From Cryptosporangium arvum DSM 44712 (GTDB lineage Bacteria; Actinomycetota; Actinomycetes; Mycobacteriales; Cryptosporangiaceae): a DNA stretch of 64,000 nucleotides. A program made the position numbers and the translations under genes. A model generated the notes under the pieces. It was not told the origin of the DNA. It ran no database searches and worked only from the letters and a program-made list of their open reading frames with translations. This document shows, in pieces, positions 52,635-61,545 of the stretch (the stretch's first letter is position 1; every line of letters starts with the position of its first letter). The DNA is taken from the NCBI RefSeq assembly GCF_000585375.1, contig NZ_KK073874.1:6540894-6604893 (forward strand), given 5' to 3'.

Positions 52635-55600
52635 TCAGGAGTTGACCGGCTCCGGGGCCGCCGCGGCGGCCGCGGCGGCCTCTTCCTTGCGCCGCCGCTT
52701 GTCGGCCTTCCGCTCCTTGCGCCCTTCGACGAGCGTGTAGAGCGCGGGCACGAGCACCAGCGTCAACAGCGTCGAGCTCACCAGACCACCGATGACGACG
52801 ACCGCCAGCGGCTGGGAGATGAACCCACCCTCGCCGGTCAGACCGAGCGCCATCGGGATCAGCGCGAAGATCGTCGCGGCCGCGGTCATCAGGATCGGGC
52901 GCAGCCGGTGCCGCCCACCCTCGACGACGGCCTGGACGACCGGCATCCCGTCCCGCCGGTACTGGTTGACCAGGTCCATCAGCACGATCGCGTTCGTGAC
53001 CACGATGCCGACGAGCATCAGCACACCGATCAACGCCGGAACGCCCAGTGCCGTGCCGGTGAGCAGCAGCAGGAGCAGCGCGCCGGTCGCCGCGAACGGG
53101 ATCGACACCAGCAGGATCAGCGGCTGGATCAGGCTCCGGAACGTCGCCACCATGACGATGAAGACGATCACGATCGCCGCGAGCACGGCCAGCCCGAGCT
53201 GCTGGAACGCCTCGGCCTGGTCCTCGGATGCGCCGCCGAGCGAGTAGCTCGCCCCGGCCGGCAGGTCCAGCGCGTCCAGCTTCTTCTGCAGGTCAGCGGT
53301 GGTGGCGGTCAGGTTGTCGCCGCTCGGCGTCGCGCTGACGGTGGCGCTGCGCGCGCCGTCGATCCGGGTGATCTCGACCGGCCCGGGCTCGGTGCGGACG
53401 TCGGCGACCTGGCTCAGCCGGACCACGCCGGCCGAGGTCGGCACCGGCAGCGACCGCACCGCCGCGACCGTCGTCGGAGGCGCCGCCGCGAGGACGGTGA
53501 CCGGCTGCTCGACGCCGTCGATCACGACCTGACCGGCGGGCGCTCCGCGGAACGCCGCCGCGACGACCTGCCCGAGCGTGCTCTCGGTGAGCCCGTACCG
53601 CGCGGCCACCTGATCCTTGAGCGACACCTCGACCCGCGGGGTGCTCTCCGCGAGGTCGCTGCTGACGTCGTCGAGACCGTCGACCGACTCCATCGCCTTC
53701 GTCACGGCCCCGGCGGCGGTGCGCAGCGTCTCCTCGTCCGGTGCCTGCACGATGACCTGCTGCTGGCTACCGCCGAACCCCGACTGCGCGGCGCCGACCT
53801 CGATGTCACCGGCGTCGGCCAGCCCGTCGAGCTTCTTCTCCAGCTCGTCCTGGACCGCGGCGGTGTCCCGGTCCTCGTTGACCGTGAGCTGGTAGCTCGC
53901 CGAGTTGCCCGCGCCGCCGAGCCCGAACGTGCCGCCGCCGATCGTGACCTGGTACGACTCGAGATCGCCGCGGTCACGGAAGTCGGCGAGGACGTCCTCG
54001 ACCTTCTTCGCGGCCGCGTCGGTGGTGGCCAGGCTGGAGCCCACCGGCAGCGTCTGCGTGAGGTTGAGGGTGTTCTGGCCGGACTGGTCGAGGAAGTTCG
54101 TCTTGAGGAACGGCACCATGCCGAGCGTCGCGATCAGGATGACGATCGCGATCGTGATCGTGGTCCAGCGACGGCGGACCGCGAACCCGATCACCGGGAC
54201 GTAGATCCGCTGCAGCAGCCCGCGCCGTTCCTTCTCCTCGGCCTCGGCCCGGACCCGCTCCGCGTCCTCGACGTTCTTCGGCGGGCGCAGGAACCAGTAC
54301 GCCAGCACGGGGACGATCGTGAGCGCGACGACGAGCGAGGCCAGCAGCGCGACCGTGACAGTGATCGCGAACGGACGGAACAGCTCGCCGACGAGCCCGC
54401 CGACCAGCGCGATCGGCAGGAAGACCGCGACCGTGGTGAGCGTCGACGCGGTGACCGCACCGGCCACCTCACGCACACCGTTGAAGATCGCGGCCAGCTT
54501 CTCCTCGCCGTAGCCGAGGTGGCGTTTGATGTTCTCCAGCACGACGATCGAGTCGTCCACCACCCGGCCGATCGCGATCGTCAGCGCGCCGAGCGTCAGC
54601 ACGTTGAGCGAGAGGCCGTCGGCCCACATCACGATGAGCGCGATCAGCACCGACAGCGGGATCGAGACCGCGGTGACCAGCGTCGAGCGCAGGGACAGCA
54701 GGAAGACCAGGATGACGACGACGGCCATGACCAGGCCCAGGCCGCCCTCGGTGGCGAGGCTGTTGATCGACTTCTCGATGAACGGCGCCTGGTCGAAGAC
54801 GACCGTGAGCTCGGCGCCGTCGCCGAGCGCCTCGGTCCAGTCGTCGAGCTTGTCGCTGATCGCGTGGGAGATGTCGACCGCGTTGCCGTCGGGCGTCATC
54901 GTCACCGAGATGCCGAGGCTCGCCTTGCCGTTGGTGCGGGTGACCGACGAGGCCGGGGTCTCGACCGATTCGATCGAGGCGACGTCGCCGAGCTTCACGG
55001 GTGCGGCCGGAGCCGATCCGGTCGTCGCGGCGCCGGTGTCGCCGCTGGGCGCGGCGGTCGCGCCGTTGTCGCCGCTGGGCGCGGCGGTCGCGCCGTTGTC
55101 GCCGCTGGGCGCGGCGGTCGCGCCGGGCGTCACGTACAGGTTCTTCAAGTCCTCGACCGAGGTGTAGCCGCCGCCGACCTGAACGGTGAGCGCCTGGGTG
55201 CCGTCGGCGACCTGACCGGCCGGTACGGCGGTGCCCCCGCTGCTGATCGCGGCGCTGATCGCCTGCGGGCTCAGCCCGGCCGCAGCGAGCTTCGCCAGGT
55301 CGGGCCGGACGACGACGGACTTGTCGGGGGCGCCGGACAGCGTCGCTTCCCGGACGCCCTCGATGCCGCTGAGCTCCGGCAGGACGATCTTCTGGAGCTT
55401 CTGGGCGAACGCCGACGGGTCGTCACCCCCGGACGCGGACAGCGCGACCGCGGGCAGCAGGTCGTCGGTGCCGCCGGAGAGGATCGACGGGTCGACGTCG
55501 GCGGGCAGCTGCGCCCGGTCTATGGCCTGCTGGAGCTTGTTCACGGTGGCGCCGATGTCGGTGCCGTACTCGAGCTCCACCTGGATGGTGGAGAAGCCCT

Positions 55601-55859
55601 CCAGCGAGCTCGACTGGGTGCCGGTGACCCCGGCGACGCCGCGCACGGCGTCCTCGATCGGTTCGGTCACCTGGCTCTCGACGACGTCCGGCGACGCACC
55701 GGAGTACTGCGCGGTGATGAACGCCGCGGGGATCTCCAGGGACGGGATGAGCTGCTGTTTCAGCGACGGGATCGCGATCAGGCCGAACGCGGTGACCGCG
55801 ATGGTGATCAACGCGATGAGCGCTCGGTTGGCGAGGCTGAACCTGGCCAGGAAAGACAT
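52635..55859 (-). CDS. RND-family efflux permease (AcrB/SwrC-like)
   Basis: A 1074-residue RND exporter with 12 TM segments in two halves. TM4 carries the proton-relay aspartates (GRVVDDSIVVLENIKRHL). It starts FLARFSLANRALIALITIAV with no signal peptide. Gram-positive RND proteins of this SwrC-like type work without an outer-membrane partner and export lipids, surfactants or drugs. Residues 245-283 of the first extracytoplasmic loop contain a GATAAPSGDN repeat insertion. ATG 55859 is chosen; upstream in-frame sequence is Arg-rich and lacks a membrane start. It is in the same direction as the DHA2 exporter upstream. Confidence 0.92.
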   Translation of the reverse strand: MSFLARFSLANRALIALITIAVTAFGLIAIPSLKQQLIPSLEIPAAFITAQYSGASPDVVESQVTEPIEDAVRGVAGVTGTQSSSLEGFSTIQVELEYGTDIGATVNKLQQAIDRAQLPADVDPSILSGGTDDLLPAVALSASGGDDPSAFAQKLQKIVLPELSGIEGVREATLSGAPDKSVVVRPDLAKLAAAGLSPQAISAAISSGGTAVPAGQVADGTQALTVQVGGGYTSVEDLKNLYVTPGATAAPSGDNGATAAPSGDNGATAAPSGDTGAATTGSAPAAPVKLGDVASIESVETPASSVTRTNGKASLGISVTMTPDGNAVDISHAISDKLDDWTEALGDGAELTVVFDQAPFIEKSINSLATEGGLGLVMAVVVILVFLLSLRSTLVTAVSIPLSVLIALIVMWADGLSLNVLTLGALTIAIGRVVDDSIVVLENIKRHLGYGEEKLAAIFNGVREVAGAVTASTLTTVAVFLPIALVGGLVGELFRPFAITVTVALLASLVVALTIVPVLAYWFLRPPKNVEDAERVRAEAEEKERRGLLQRIYVPVIGFAVRRRWTTITIAIVILIATLGMVPFLKTNFLDQSGQNTLNLTQTLPVGSSLATTDAAAKKVEDVLADFRDRGDLESYQVTIGGGTFGLGGAGNSASYQLTVNEDRDTAAVQDELEKKLDGLADAGDIEVGAAQSGFGGSQQQVIVQAPDEETLRTAAGAVTKAMESVDGLDDVSSDLAESTPRVEVSLKDQVAARYGLTESTLGQVVAAAFRGAPAGQVVIDGVEQPVTVLAAAPPTTVAAVRSLPVPTSAGVVRLSQVADVRTEPGPVEITRIDGARSATVSATPSGDNLTATTADLQKKLDALDLPAGASYSLGGASEDQAEAFQQLGLAVLAAIVIVFIVMVATFRSLIQPLILLVSIPFAATGALLLLLLTGTALGVPALIGVLMLVGIVVTNAIVLMDLVNQYRRDGMPVVQAVVEGGRHRLRPILMTAAATIFALIPMALGLTGEGGFISQPLAVVVIGGLVSSTLLTLVLVPALYTLVEGRKERKADKRRRKEEAAAAAAAAPEPVNS
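55038..55127. repeat. 30-bp tandem repeat in the RND exporter
   Basis: Two perfect 30-bp units and most of a third encode GATAAPSGDN repeats in an extracytoplasmic loop of the RND permease. Confidence 0.9.
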
Positions 55860-56048
55860 GGCGGTTGCTTTCTCCGATCGGCGGGATCCCGGAGGTGTCC
55901 GGGCCTTGCTCCGGCGGCCGTCCCACAATGGACGGCAGCGATCTGGCGAACGGTAGTCACCCACAACCAACCGGGGTGGGCGCACCCATCCTCAGCGGAA
56001 TTTCAGTCAGGGCGCCTACCGGGGCGGTTCGACTCCGGCGGTGACGCC

Positions 56049-56114
56049 GGCACCGGACGCGGAGCCCGGCACCGGACGCGGAGCCCAGCACCGGACGCGG
56101 AGCCCGGCACCGGT
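56049..56114. repeat. 19-bp tandem repeat, 3.5 copies, intergenic
   Basis: Units GGCACCGGACGCGGAGCCC at 56049-56067, 56068-56086 and 56087-56105 (one mismatch) and a partial copy to 56114 lie in the 260-base gap between the RND start (55859) and the DHA2 exporter stop (56120). The rest of the gap shows nothing else. Confidence 0.9.
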
Positions 56115-56119
56115 CGGGA

Positions 56120-57718
56120 TCAATGCCCGCTGAGGCCGGCCTGTTCGCGCGCGAGGCGCTCGTCACCGCTGAGCGTCGCTAGCGGCTTCTCCTTGATGAA
56201 CAGTACGGCGACCAGCGCCAACGCGGCGATCGGCGCGCCGACGAGGAACAGGTCGGCGGTGGCCTCGCCATAAACGTCCTGGATGACGCGGAGCACCGCG
56301 GGCGGCAGCGTGGATAGGTCGGGGACCTCGGCCGAGCCGTCTCCCCCGGCGGCCACCGGGCCGAGCTTCTCGGTGGACAGCGTCGTCACGCGGTTCGCGA
56401 GCACCGCACCGAGCGCACTGACGCCGATCGCGCCGCCGAGGCTGCGGAAGAACGTCAGCACCGACGTGGTGGTGCCCAGGTCACGGGCCGGAACGTCGTT
56501 CTGTGCCGCCAGCACCAGGTTCTGCATGAGCAGACCGACGCCGACGCCGAGGACGAACATGTAGAGCGAGAGCATGGGGACGCTCGTGTCGGCACCGATC
56601 GTGCCGAGCAGCCCCATGCCGATCACCATGATCACGCCGCCGGCGAGGAGGTAGACCTTCCACTTGCCGTACTTCGTGATCAGCGCGCCGGCGATCGTGG
56701 ACGACCCGAGCAGGCCGAAGATCAGCGGCAGGCTCATCAGACCGGCGACCGTCGGCGACTTGCCCAGCGCCACCTGGAAGTACTGGCTCAGGAACACCGT
56801 GCCGCCGAACATCGCGACCCCGACGAGCGCGCTGGCGACCGTCGTCAGCGAGACCGTGCGGTTGCGGAAGACGCCGAGCGGGATGATCGGCTCGGCCACC
56901 CGCGCCTCGACCACCACGAACAGCACGAGCAGCACCACGGCCAGCGTGACTAGGCCGACCGTCCACGCGGAGGCCCACGCGAACTTGTCGCCGGCCAGCG
57001 TCGACCAGATCAGCAGCGTCGAGACGCCGGCCGTGATCAGCAGCGCGCCGAGCCAGTCGATCTTCACTTCCTTCTTGGCGACCGGCAGGTTGAGCGTGCG
57101 CTGCAGCAGCACGATCGCGATGAGCGTGAACGGCACGCCGATCAGGAAGCACCAGCGCCAACCCAGCCAGGACGTGTCGACGAGCAGACCGCCGATGAGC
57201 GGGCCGGCGATCGTACCGACGCCGAACACGGCGCCGAAGATCCCCGAGTACCGGCCCAGTTCGCGCGGCGGGATCATCGCGGCCATCACGATCAGCGCGA
57301 GCGCGGTGACCCCACCGGCGCCCATACCCTGGATGACGCGGCTGAGGATCAACACCTCGACGTTGGGCGTCAGCCCGGCCACCAGCGAACCGATCACGAA
57401 CATCGTCAGCGAGAGCTGCATGAGCAGTTTCTTGCTGTAGAGGTCGGCGAGCTTGCCCCAGAGGGGGGTGGTCGCGGTCATCGCGAGCAGCTCGGTGGTG
57501 ACGATCCAGGTGTAGACGGACTGGCTGCCGTTCAGGTCGGCGATGATGCGGGGCAGCGCGTTCGAGACGACCGTCGACGCGAGAATCGAGACGAACAGGC
57601 CCATCATCAGGCCGGACAGCGCCTGGAGGACCCCGCGCCGCGACATCTTCGCGGGCGGCTCGGCCGGTAACTCGGTACCGACGGCGTCAGTGGGCCCCGA
57701 AGGGCTGGTGGTGGTCAC
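56120..57718 (-). CDS. DHA2-family MFS multidrug exporter
   Basis: A 532-residue 14-TM proton antiporter. STVVSNALPRIIADL, GKLADLYSKK (motif A) and GAVFGVGTIAGPLIGG (motif C-like) are clear. It is a close paralogue of the exporter at 12963-14732, sharing long collinear stretches. It starts with GTG behind GAGAG and lies 39 bases downstream of a TetR gene in the same direction, so it is probably repressed by that TetR. Confidence 0.9.
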   Translation of the reverse strand: MTTTSPSGPTDAVGTELPAEPPAKMSRRGVLQALSGLMMGLFVSILASTVVSNALPRIIADLNGSQSVYTWIVTTELLAMTATTPLWGKLADLYSKKLLMQLSLTMFVIGSLVAGLTPNVEVLILSRVIQGMGAGGVTALALIVMAAMIPPRELGRYSGIFGAVFGVGTIAGPLIGGLLVDTSWLGWRWCFLIGVPFTLIAIVLLQRTLNLPVAKKEVKIDWLGALLITAGVSTLLIWSTLAGDKFAWASAWTVGLVTLAVVLLVLFVVVEARVAEPIIPLGVFRNRTVSLTTVASALVGVAMFGGTVFLSQYFQVALGKSPTVAGLMSLPLIFGLLGSSTIAGALITKYGKWKVYLLAGGVIMVIGMGLLGTIGADTSVPMLSLYMFVLGVGVGLLMQNLVLAAQNDVPARDLGTTTSVLTFFRSLGGAIGVSALGAVLANRVTTLSTEKLGPVAAGGDGSAEVPDLSTLPPAVLRVIQDVYGEATADLFLVGAPIAALALVAVLFIKEKPLATLSGDERLAREQAGLSGH

Positions 57719-57757
57719 GCGTTTCTCTCTCGTGAGACAGGGGTGGGGCGGAGAGGG

Positions 57758-58471
57758 TCAGTGGTGGTGCGCCGGCGCGAAGCCGGTGGAGAGGGCACCG
57801 AAGGCCTCGTCGACCAGGGCGATGAGCGACTCGTCACCGGTGCCGAGGGCCCAGCGCATCATCGCGACGCGCAGCGCGCTGCCGGCGGTGACCGCGAGCA
57901 GCAGCGAATACCCCTCGGGGACCGGGCCGGCAGAGTGGGCCCGGTCGTCGGGGCGGGCCGGATCGTCGACGTGGGCCGGGCTGTCGGGGCGGGGCGGGCC
58001 GTCGGGGCGGGGCGGGCCGTCGGGGCGGGGAGTGTCGCCGGCGAGCCGCTCGGCGAGTGCTGCCGCGAGCGCGAGTTCGGCGGCCGAGCCGGACTCGACC
58101 AGCCGGGCGAGCATCGCCGGGTTCTTGCTGCACACCGTCATCCGCAGCTTCAGCCGATCGGCGTCGGACTCGAGCTCCACCGCCTCCTCGCGGTAGGCCG
58201 CCCAGATCACGTCCCACACCGGCCGGTCCGACGGGGCCCGGGTGACCGTCTCCCGGATGCGGTCGCTGCCGTCGAGCATCGTGCCGAAGACGGCGTCGTC
58301 CTTGGTGGCGAAGTAGTTGAAGAACGTGCGCGGCGAGACGTCAGCGGCCGCGCTGATCTCTTCCACGGTGACCTGGTCGAGCCCCCGCTCCGCGACGAGA
58401 CGCAGCGCCGCGTCGGCCAGCGCCGCCCGCGTCTGCTGCTTCTTCCGCAGCCGGAGTCCTTCGTTGTGCAC
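57758..58471 (-). CDS. TetR-family repressor with Pro/Asp-rich insertion
   Basis: A 237-residue TetR regulator. HTH residues 34-60 read VTVEEISAAADVSPRTFFNYFATKDDAV, typical of AcrR-like proteins. Residues 145-186 are a PRPDGPP-type insertion in the ligand domain, encoded by an 18-bp tandem repeat (57983-58029), absent from normal TetR folds. It starts with GTG at 58471. Two inverted repeats lie just upstream. It precedes and probably represses the DHA2 exporter. Confidence 0.88.
   Translation of the reverse strand: MHNEGLRLRKKQQTRAALADAALRLVAERGLDQVTVEEISAAADVSPRTFFNYFATKDDAVFGTMLDGSDRIRETVTRAPSDRPVWDVIWAAYREEAVELESDADRLKLRMTVCSKNPAMLARLVESGSAAELALAAALAERLAGDTPRPDGPPRPDGPPRPDSPAHVDDPARPDDRAHSAGPVPEGYSLLLAVTAGSALRVAMMRWALGTGDESLIALVDEAFGALSTGFAPAHHH
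57983..58029. repeat. 18-bp tandem repeat in the tetR gene
   Basis: Two perfect 18-bp units (57983-58000, 58001-58018) and a partial third encode the GPPRPD repeats of the TetR insertion. Confidence 0.88.
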
Positions 58472-58491
58472 AGGCCCACCCTAGAGGCTGG

Positions 58492-58540
58492 TTGCAGTGC
58501 CTGCAAATCTTTATCCTCTGCATTGTTGCAGGGCATGCAT
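58492..58540. promoter_or_regulatory. Twin TetR-type operators upstream of tetR-exporter operon
   Basis: TTGCAGTGCCTGCAA (58492-58506) is a perfect inverted repeat, and TTGCAGGGCATGCAT (58526-58540) is a related TGCA-N5-TGCA site 34 bases further upstream, about three helical turns. They sit directly before the tetR GTG; the second reaches the stop codon of the upstream hydrolase gene. Autoregulation by the TetR is likely. Confidence 0.65.
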
Positions 58541-59337
58541 CAGAAGAACGACCGGAGAACCGGAGCCAACACGGAGGGGTCGACGTCATGGGTCTGACCA
58601 GGCAGCGTCCGTCGCTGGGCGTCGAGCAGCACACCGGCGAGCGCGTCGGCCGCGCTCGCGGTCCAGGGTGGGCTCGCTCCCCCGTCGACCACGAGCACGG
58701 GCACCGTCACCGAGGCCCAGCGGTGCAGCGGCAGCGGCCCGCCCGTCACCACGTCCTCGAGCAGCGCCACGTCGTGGGCCAGCGTGTGCGCGACGCTCTC
58801 CATCGCCGCCCAGCCGGGCGTCCGCTGCATGCCCCGCACCGCCTCCAGCGGCACCCCCACGCCCTCCACCAGGAACAACTCGACCGCGCCGTCCCGCTGG
58901 TCGGTCATCACCAGGCGCTCCAGGCGGGGCTGCAGGTCCTCGGGGATCGGCTTGCGGCTCCCGTCGACGACGAACGGCGGTTCGTACACGGCGACGGCGT
59001 TCACCGCGGGCCGCCGGGCAGCGGCGTCGAGGGCGAGCGCCGCCCCCGACGACATCCCGTAGAGCGCCGCGGTGCCGCCCGCGTGCCCGATCAGCGCGGC
59101 GATGTCGTCGATCTCGCGCTCGGGGGTGTACGGCGTGGCGCCGGGGCCGCTGTCTCCGCGTCCCCGGCGGTCGTAGTGGTAGACGGTGAGGTCCGCGGCG
59201 ACGAGCCGGGCGAGCTCGGCGGTACCCGGGTCGATCGCGCGGTGCTGGAACGCGCCTCCCACCAGGATCACCGCGGGGCCGCTTCCGTAGCGGTCGAACG
59301 CGATCGGGGTGCCGTCGGCGGAGAGAACGGTGTCCAT
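58540..59337 (-). CDS. Alpha/beta-fold hydrolase
   Basis: A 265-residue alpha/beta hydrolase. The nucleophile elbow is GMSSGAA, the oxyanion region VILVGGAFQHRA, HYDRRGRGDSGP is typical of the family, and a C-terminal catalytic His is in PGQTHDV. It is most like small esterase/lyase-type members with unknown substrate. The ATG at 59337 follows GGGA at 9 bases. It is divergent from the YciI-sigma operon across 212 bases and lies upstream of the TetR gene in the same direction. Confidence 0.87.
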   Translation of the reverse strand: MDTVLSADGTPIAFDRYGSGPAVILVGGAFQHRAIDPGTAELARLVAADLTVYHYDRRGRGDSGPGATPYTPEREIDDIAALIGHAGGTAALYGMSSGAALALDAAARRPAVNAVAVYEPPFVVDGSRKPIPEDLQPRLERLVMTDQRDGAVELFLVEGVGVPLEAVRGMQRTPGWAAMESVAHTLAHDVALLEDVVTGGPLPLHRWASVTVPVLVVDGGASPPWTASAADALAGVLLDAQRRTLPGQTHDVDPSVLAPVLRSFF

Positions 59338-59549
59338 GGTCAAGGGTTCCCTTCGGTTGTGGGGCGCGGTCCGAGCTTTCCAGGCAAATCGGTCACCACG
59401 GCGGCAGCGCCCGTGTGCGTGTCGGGGGTCGGGCCCGGCAAGATGGTCCTTCGCGACCGTGTGACCCAGGTCATGAGCCGGGCACGTCGAGAAGCCTCCG
59501 GCTGCTCCGACCCCTCGCGTCAGGCCCTCCCCAGAGTTCGGAGCGAACG

Positions 59550-59912
59550 ATGAAGTACCTGCTGCTGATCCAGATGAACCCGGCCGTCTTCGAGGCGCTC
59601 TCCGAGGAGGAGAAGAACGCGGTCTTCGCCGGGCACGACGCGTTCTCGGCGGAACTGAAAGAAACCGGTGAGCTGCTGGGCTTCGTCGCGCTGGCCGATC
59701 CGTCCGCGTCCACCACCGTGCGGGTGCGCGAGGGCGCCGTGGACGCCACCGACGGCCCGTACGTCGAGGCGAAGGAGTTCCTGGCCGGCTACTACGCGGT
59801 CGATTGCGAAACGCCGGAGCGCGCGGTCGAGCTGGCCGCGAAGATTCCGGATGCGGCGTACAACGCGATCGAGATCCGGCCGGTGATGGCCGAGGCGGGG
59901 TTGGAGATGTGA
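59550..59912 (+). CDS. YciI-family (DGPF-type) protein
   Basis: A 120-residue YCII/DGPF-domain protein: MKYLLLIQMNPAV, FSAELKETGELLGF, DGPYVEAKEFLAGYYAVD. Such proteins are the usual partners of ECF42 sigma factors, next to which this gene lies (GTGA overlap). The biochemical role is uncertain; the fold resembles muconolactone isomerase. GGAG lies about 7 bases before the ATG. Confidence 0.9.
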   Translation: MKYLLLIQMNPAVFEALSEEEKNAVFAGHDAFSAELKETGELLGFVALADPSASTTVRVREGAVDATDGPYVEAKEFLAGYYAVDCETPERAVELAAKIPDAAYNAIEIRPVMAEAGLEM

Positions 59913-61510
59913 CCACCCCTCCCGGCCTCGAAGACCGGTTGCGTGCGTGCGCGCCCCAGGTGCTCGGCATCCTGGTGCGCCGCTACGGGCAGTTCGACAC
60001 GTGCGAGGACGCGGTGCAGGAGGCGTTGCTGGCCGCGTTCCGGCAGTGGCCCACCGAGGGGGTACCCGAGAATCCACGCGCGTGGCTCGTCGCGGTGGCG
60101 TCCCGCCGGCTGACCGACACGTTCCGGAGCGAGTCGGCCCGGCAACGTCGGGAGCTCCGGGCCGTTCCGGAGGAGCAGCCGTCGGTCCCGGGCACCGACG
60201 ACACGCTGACGCTGTTCTTCCTGTGCTGCCATCCGTCGCTCTCGCCGACGACGCAGGCCGCGCTGACCCTCCGCGCCGTCGGCGGTCTGACCACCGCCGA
60301 GATCGCCGCTGCCTTCCTCGTGCCGGAAGCGACGATGGCGCAGCGGATCTCCCGGGCGAAGGCCCGCCTTCGCGGAGCGGAGTTCGCGTTGCCGCCGCCG
60401 GAGTCCCGGGCCCAGCGGCTGTCGGTCGTGCTGCGGGTGCTGTACCTCATTTTCAACGAGGGCTACGTGGCGACGGCGGGTCCGGCCCTCCACCGCGCCG
60501 ACCTCACCGCCGAAGCGATCCGCCTGACCCGCGCGGTCCGAGCCTCGATGCCGCCCAGCCGGGCCGCGAGCCTCGCGAACCGAGCCGACACCGGCCGTCC
60601 ACCCGCCCCCACGGAGACCGGCAAGACCGGCAAACCAGGCGACCCGGCCGAAGGGATCGGCGACCCGGCCGGAGGGCTTCACGACCCAGCCGGCGGTCGC
60701 GGCGACCCAGCCGGCGGTCGCGGCGACCCAGCCGGTGGTCGCGGCGGCCCAGCCGGTGGTCGCGGCGGCCCAGCCGGTGGGTCCCATGGCACGGCCGATG
60801 GGCGCGAAGGCGCGGCAGCCGAGCTCGAAGGTGGGGCCGGGCAGCGTGGCGGCACGGACCGGCGGCTCGGCGGGGCGGCCGGGGAGGTCGACGGCGATGA
60901 CAGCGGAGCCGGCGGCGCGGCCCGAGGGGTCGCCGCTCCGAGCAATGGCCTCGGCGGCGTGGCCGGGGAGGTGGCGGGGCTGCTCGCGTTGATGTTGCTG
61001 ACCGAGGCGCGGCGGCCGGCGCGCCTCGGCGTCGACGGGGAGCTCGTACCGCTCGCCGACCAGGACCGCCTGTCCTGGGACGGCGCCCTGATCGCCGAGG
61101 GCGTCGCGCTGCTGACCGAAACCCTCCCGGTCGCACCGCTGGGCCCCTACCAGCTGCAGGCGGCGATCGCCGCGGTGCACGCGGAGGCGCCGTCCGCGGA
61201 CGAGACCGACTGGCCGCAGATCGTCGCGCTGTACACGCTGCTCGAACGGTTCGAACCGGGCCCGATGGTGACGCTCAACCGGGCGGTGGCCGTGGCCCAG
61301 GTGCACGGCCCCGAAGCCGGCCTGCACCTCCTGGAGACGCTGCGGCCACAGTTGGATCGTCACCACCGTTGGCACGCCGTGCGAGCCCACCTGCTGGAGC
61401 TCGCCGGCGACCCGTCCGGCGCGAGGGAGTCCTACCGCGAGGCCGCCCGCCGCACCCTCAGCCGTCCCGAACAGCGCTACCTGAACACCCGCGCCTCCCG
61501 CCTGACGTGA
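59909..61510 (+). CDS. ECF42-type sigma factor with TPR-like C-terminus and large insertion
   Basis: A 533-residue extracytoplasmic-function sigma factor. Sigma-2 lies at about 10-75 (FDTCEDAVQEALLAAFRQWP), sigma-4 at about 105-155 (GLTTAEIAAAFLVPEATMAQRISRAKARL), and a C-terminal helical (DUF6596/TPR-like) domain includes LYLIFNEGYVATAG. Typical members are about 400 residues; here roughly residues 216-353 are an inserted Gly/Asp/Arg low-complexity segment with DPAGGRG repeats between RAVRASMP and GLLALMLL. The downstream domain is intact. GTG 59909 overlaps the yciI stop, so the two are coupled. No anti-sigma gene is seen, as usual for ECF42. Confidence 0.9.
   Translation: MTTPPGLEDRLRACAPQVLGILVRRYGQFDTCEDAVQEALLAAFRQWPTEGVPENPRAWLVAVASRRLTDTFRSESARQRRELRAVPEEQPSVPGTDDTLTLFFLCCHPSLSPTTQAALTLRAVGGLTTAEIAAAFLVPEATMAQRISRAKARLRGAEFALPPPESRAQRLSVVLRVLYLIFNEGYVATAGPALHRADLTAEAIRLTRAVRASMPPSRAASLANRADTGRPPAPTETGKTGKPGDPAEGIGDPAGGLHDPAGGRGDPAGGRGDPAGGRGGPAGGRGGPAGGSHGTADGREGAAAELEGGAGQRGGTDRRLGGAAGEVDGDDSGAGGAARGVAAPSNGLGGVAGEVAGLLALMLLTEARRPARLGVDGELVPLADQDRLSWDGALIAEGVALLTETLPVAPLGPYQLQAAIAAVHAEAPSADETDWPQIVALYTLLERFEPGPMVTLNRAVAVAQVHGPEAGLHLLETLRPQLDRHHRWHAVRAHLLELAGDPSGARESYREAARRTLSRPEQRYLNTRASRLT
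60683..60787. repeat. 21-bp tandem repeat in the sigma-factor insertion
   Basis: About five 21-bp units (starting 60683, 60704, 60725, 60746, 60767) encode DPAGGRG / GPAGGRG repeats. The first are nearly identical; later ones carry point changes. Confidence 0.88.
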
Positions 61511-61545
61511 TCGAAGGCCGGCGCGAGCCTCCGACCACCCGGCGA

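Noticed and set aside
52575-56273. A 1232-codon open frame on the + strand opposite the RND exporter
   Set aside because: It is antisense to a gene with clear RND motifs, its product is Arg/Asp/Gly-rich with no domain, and long antisense frames are expected at this GC content.
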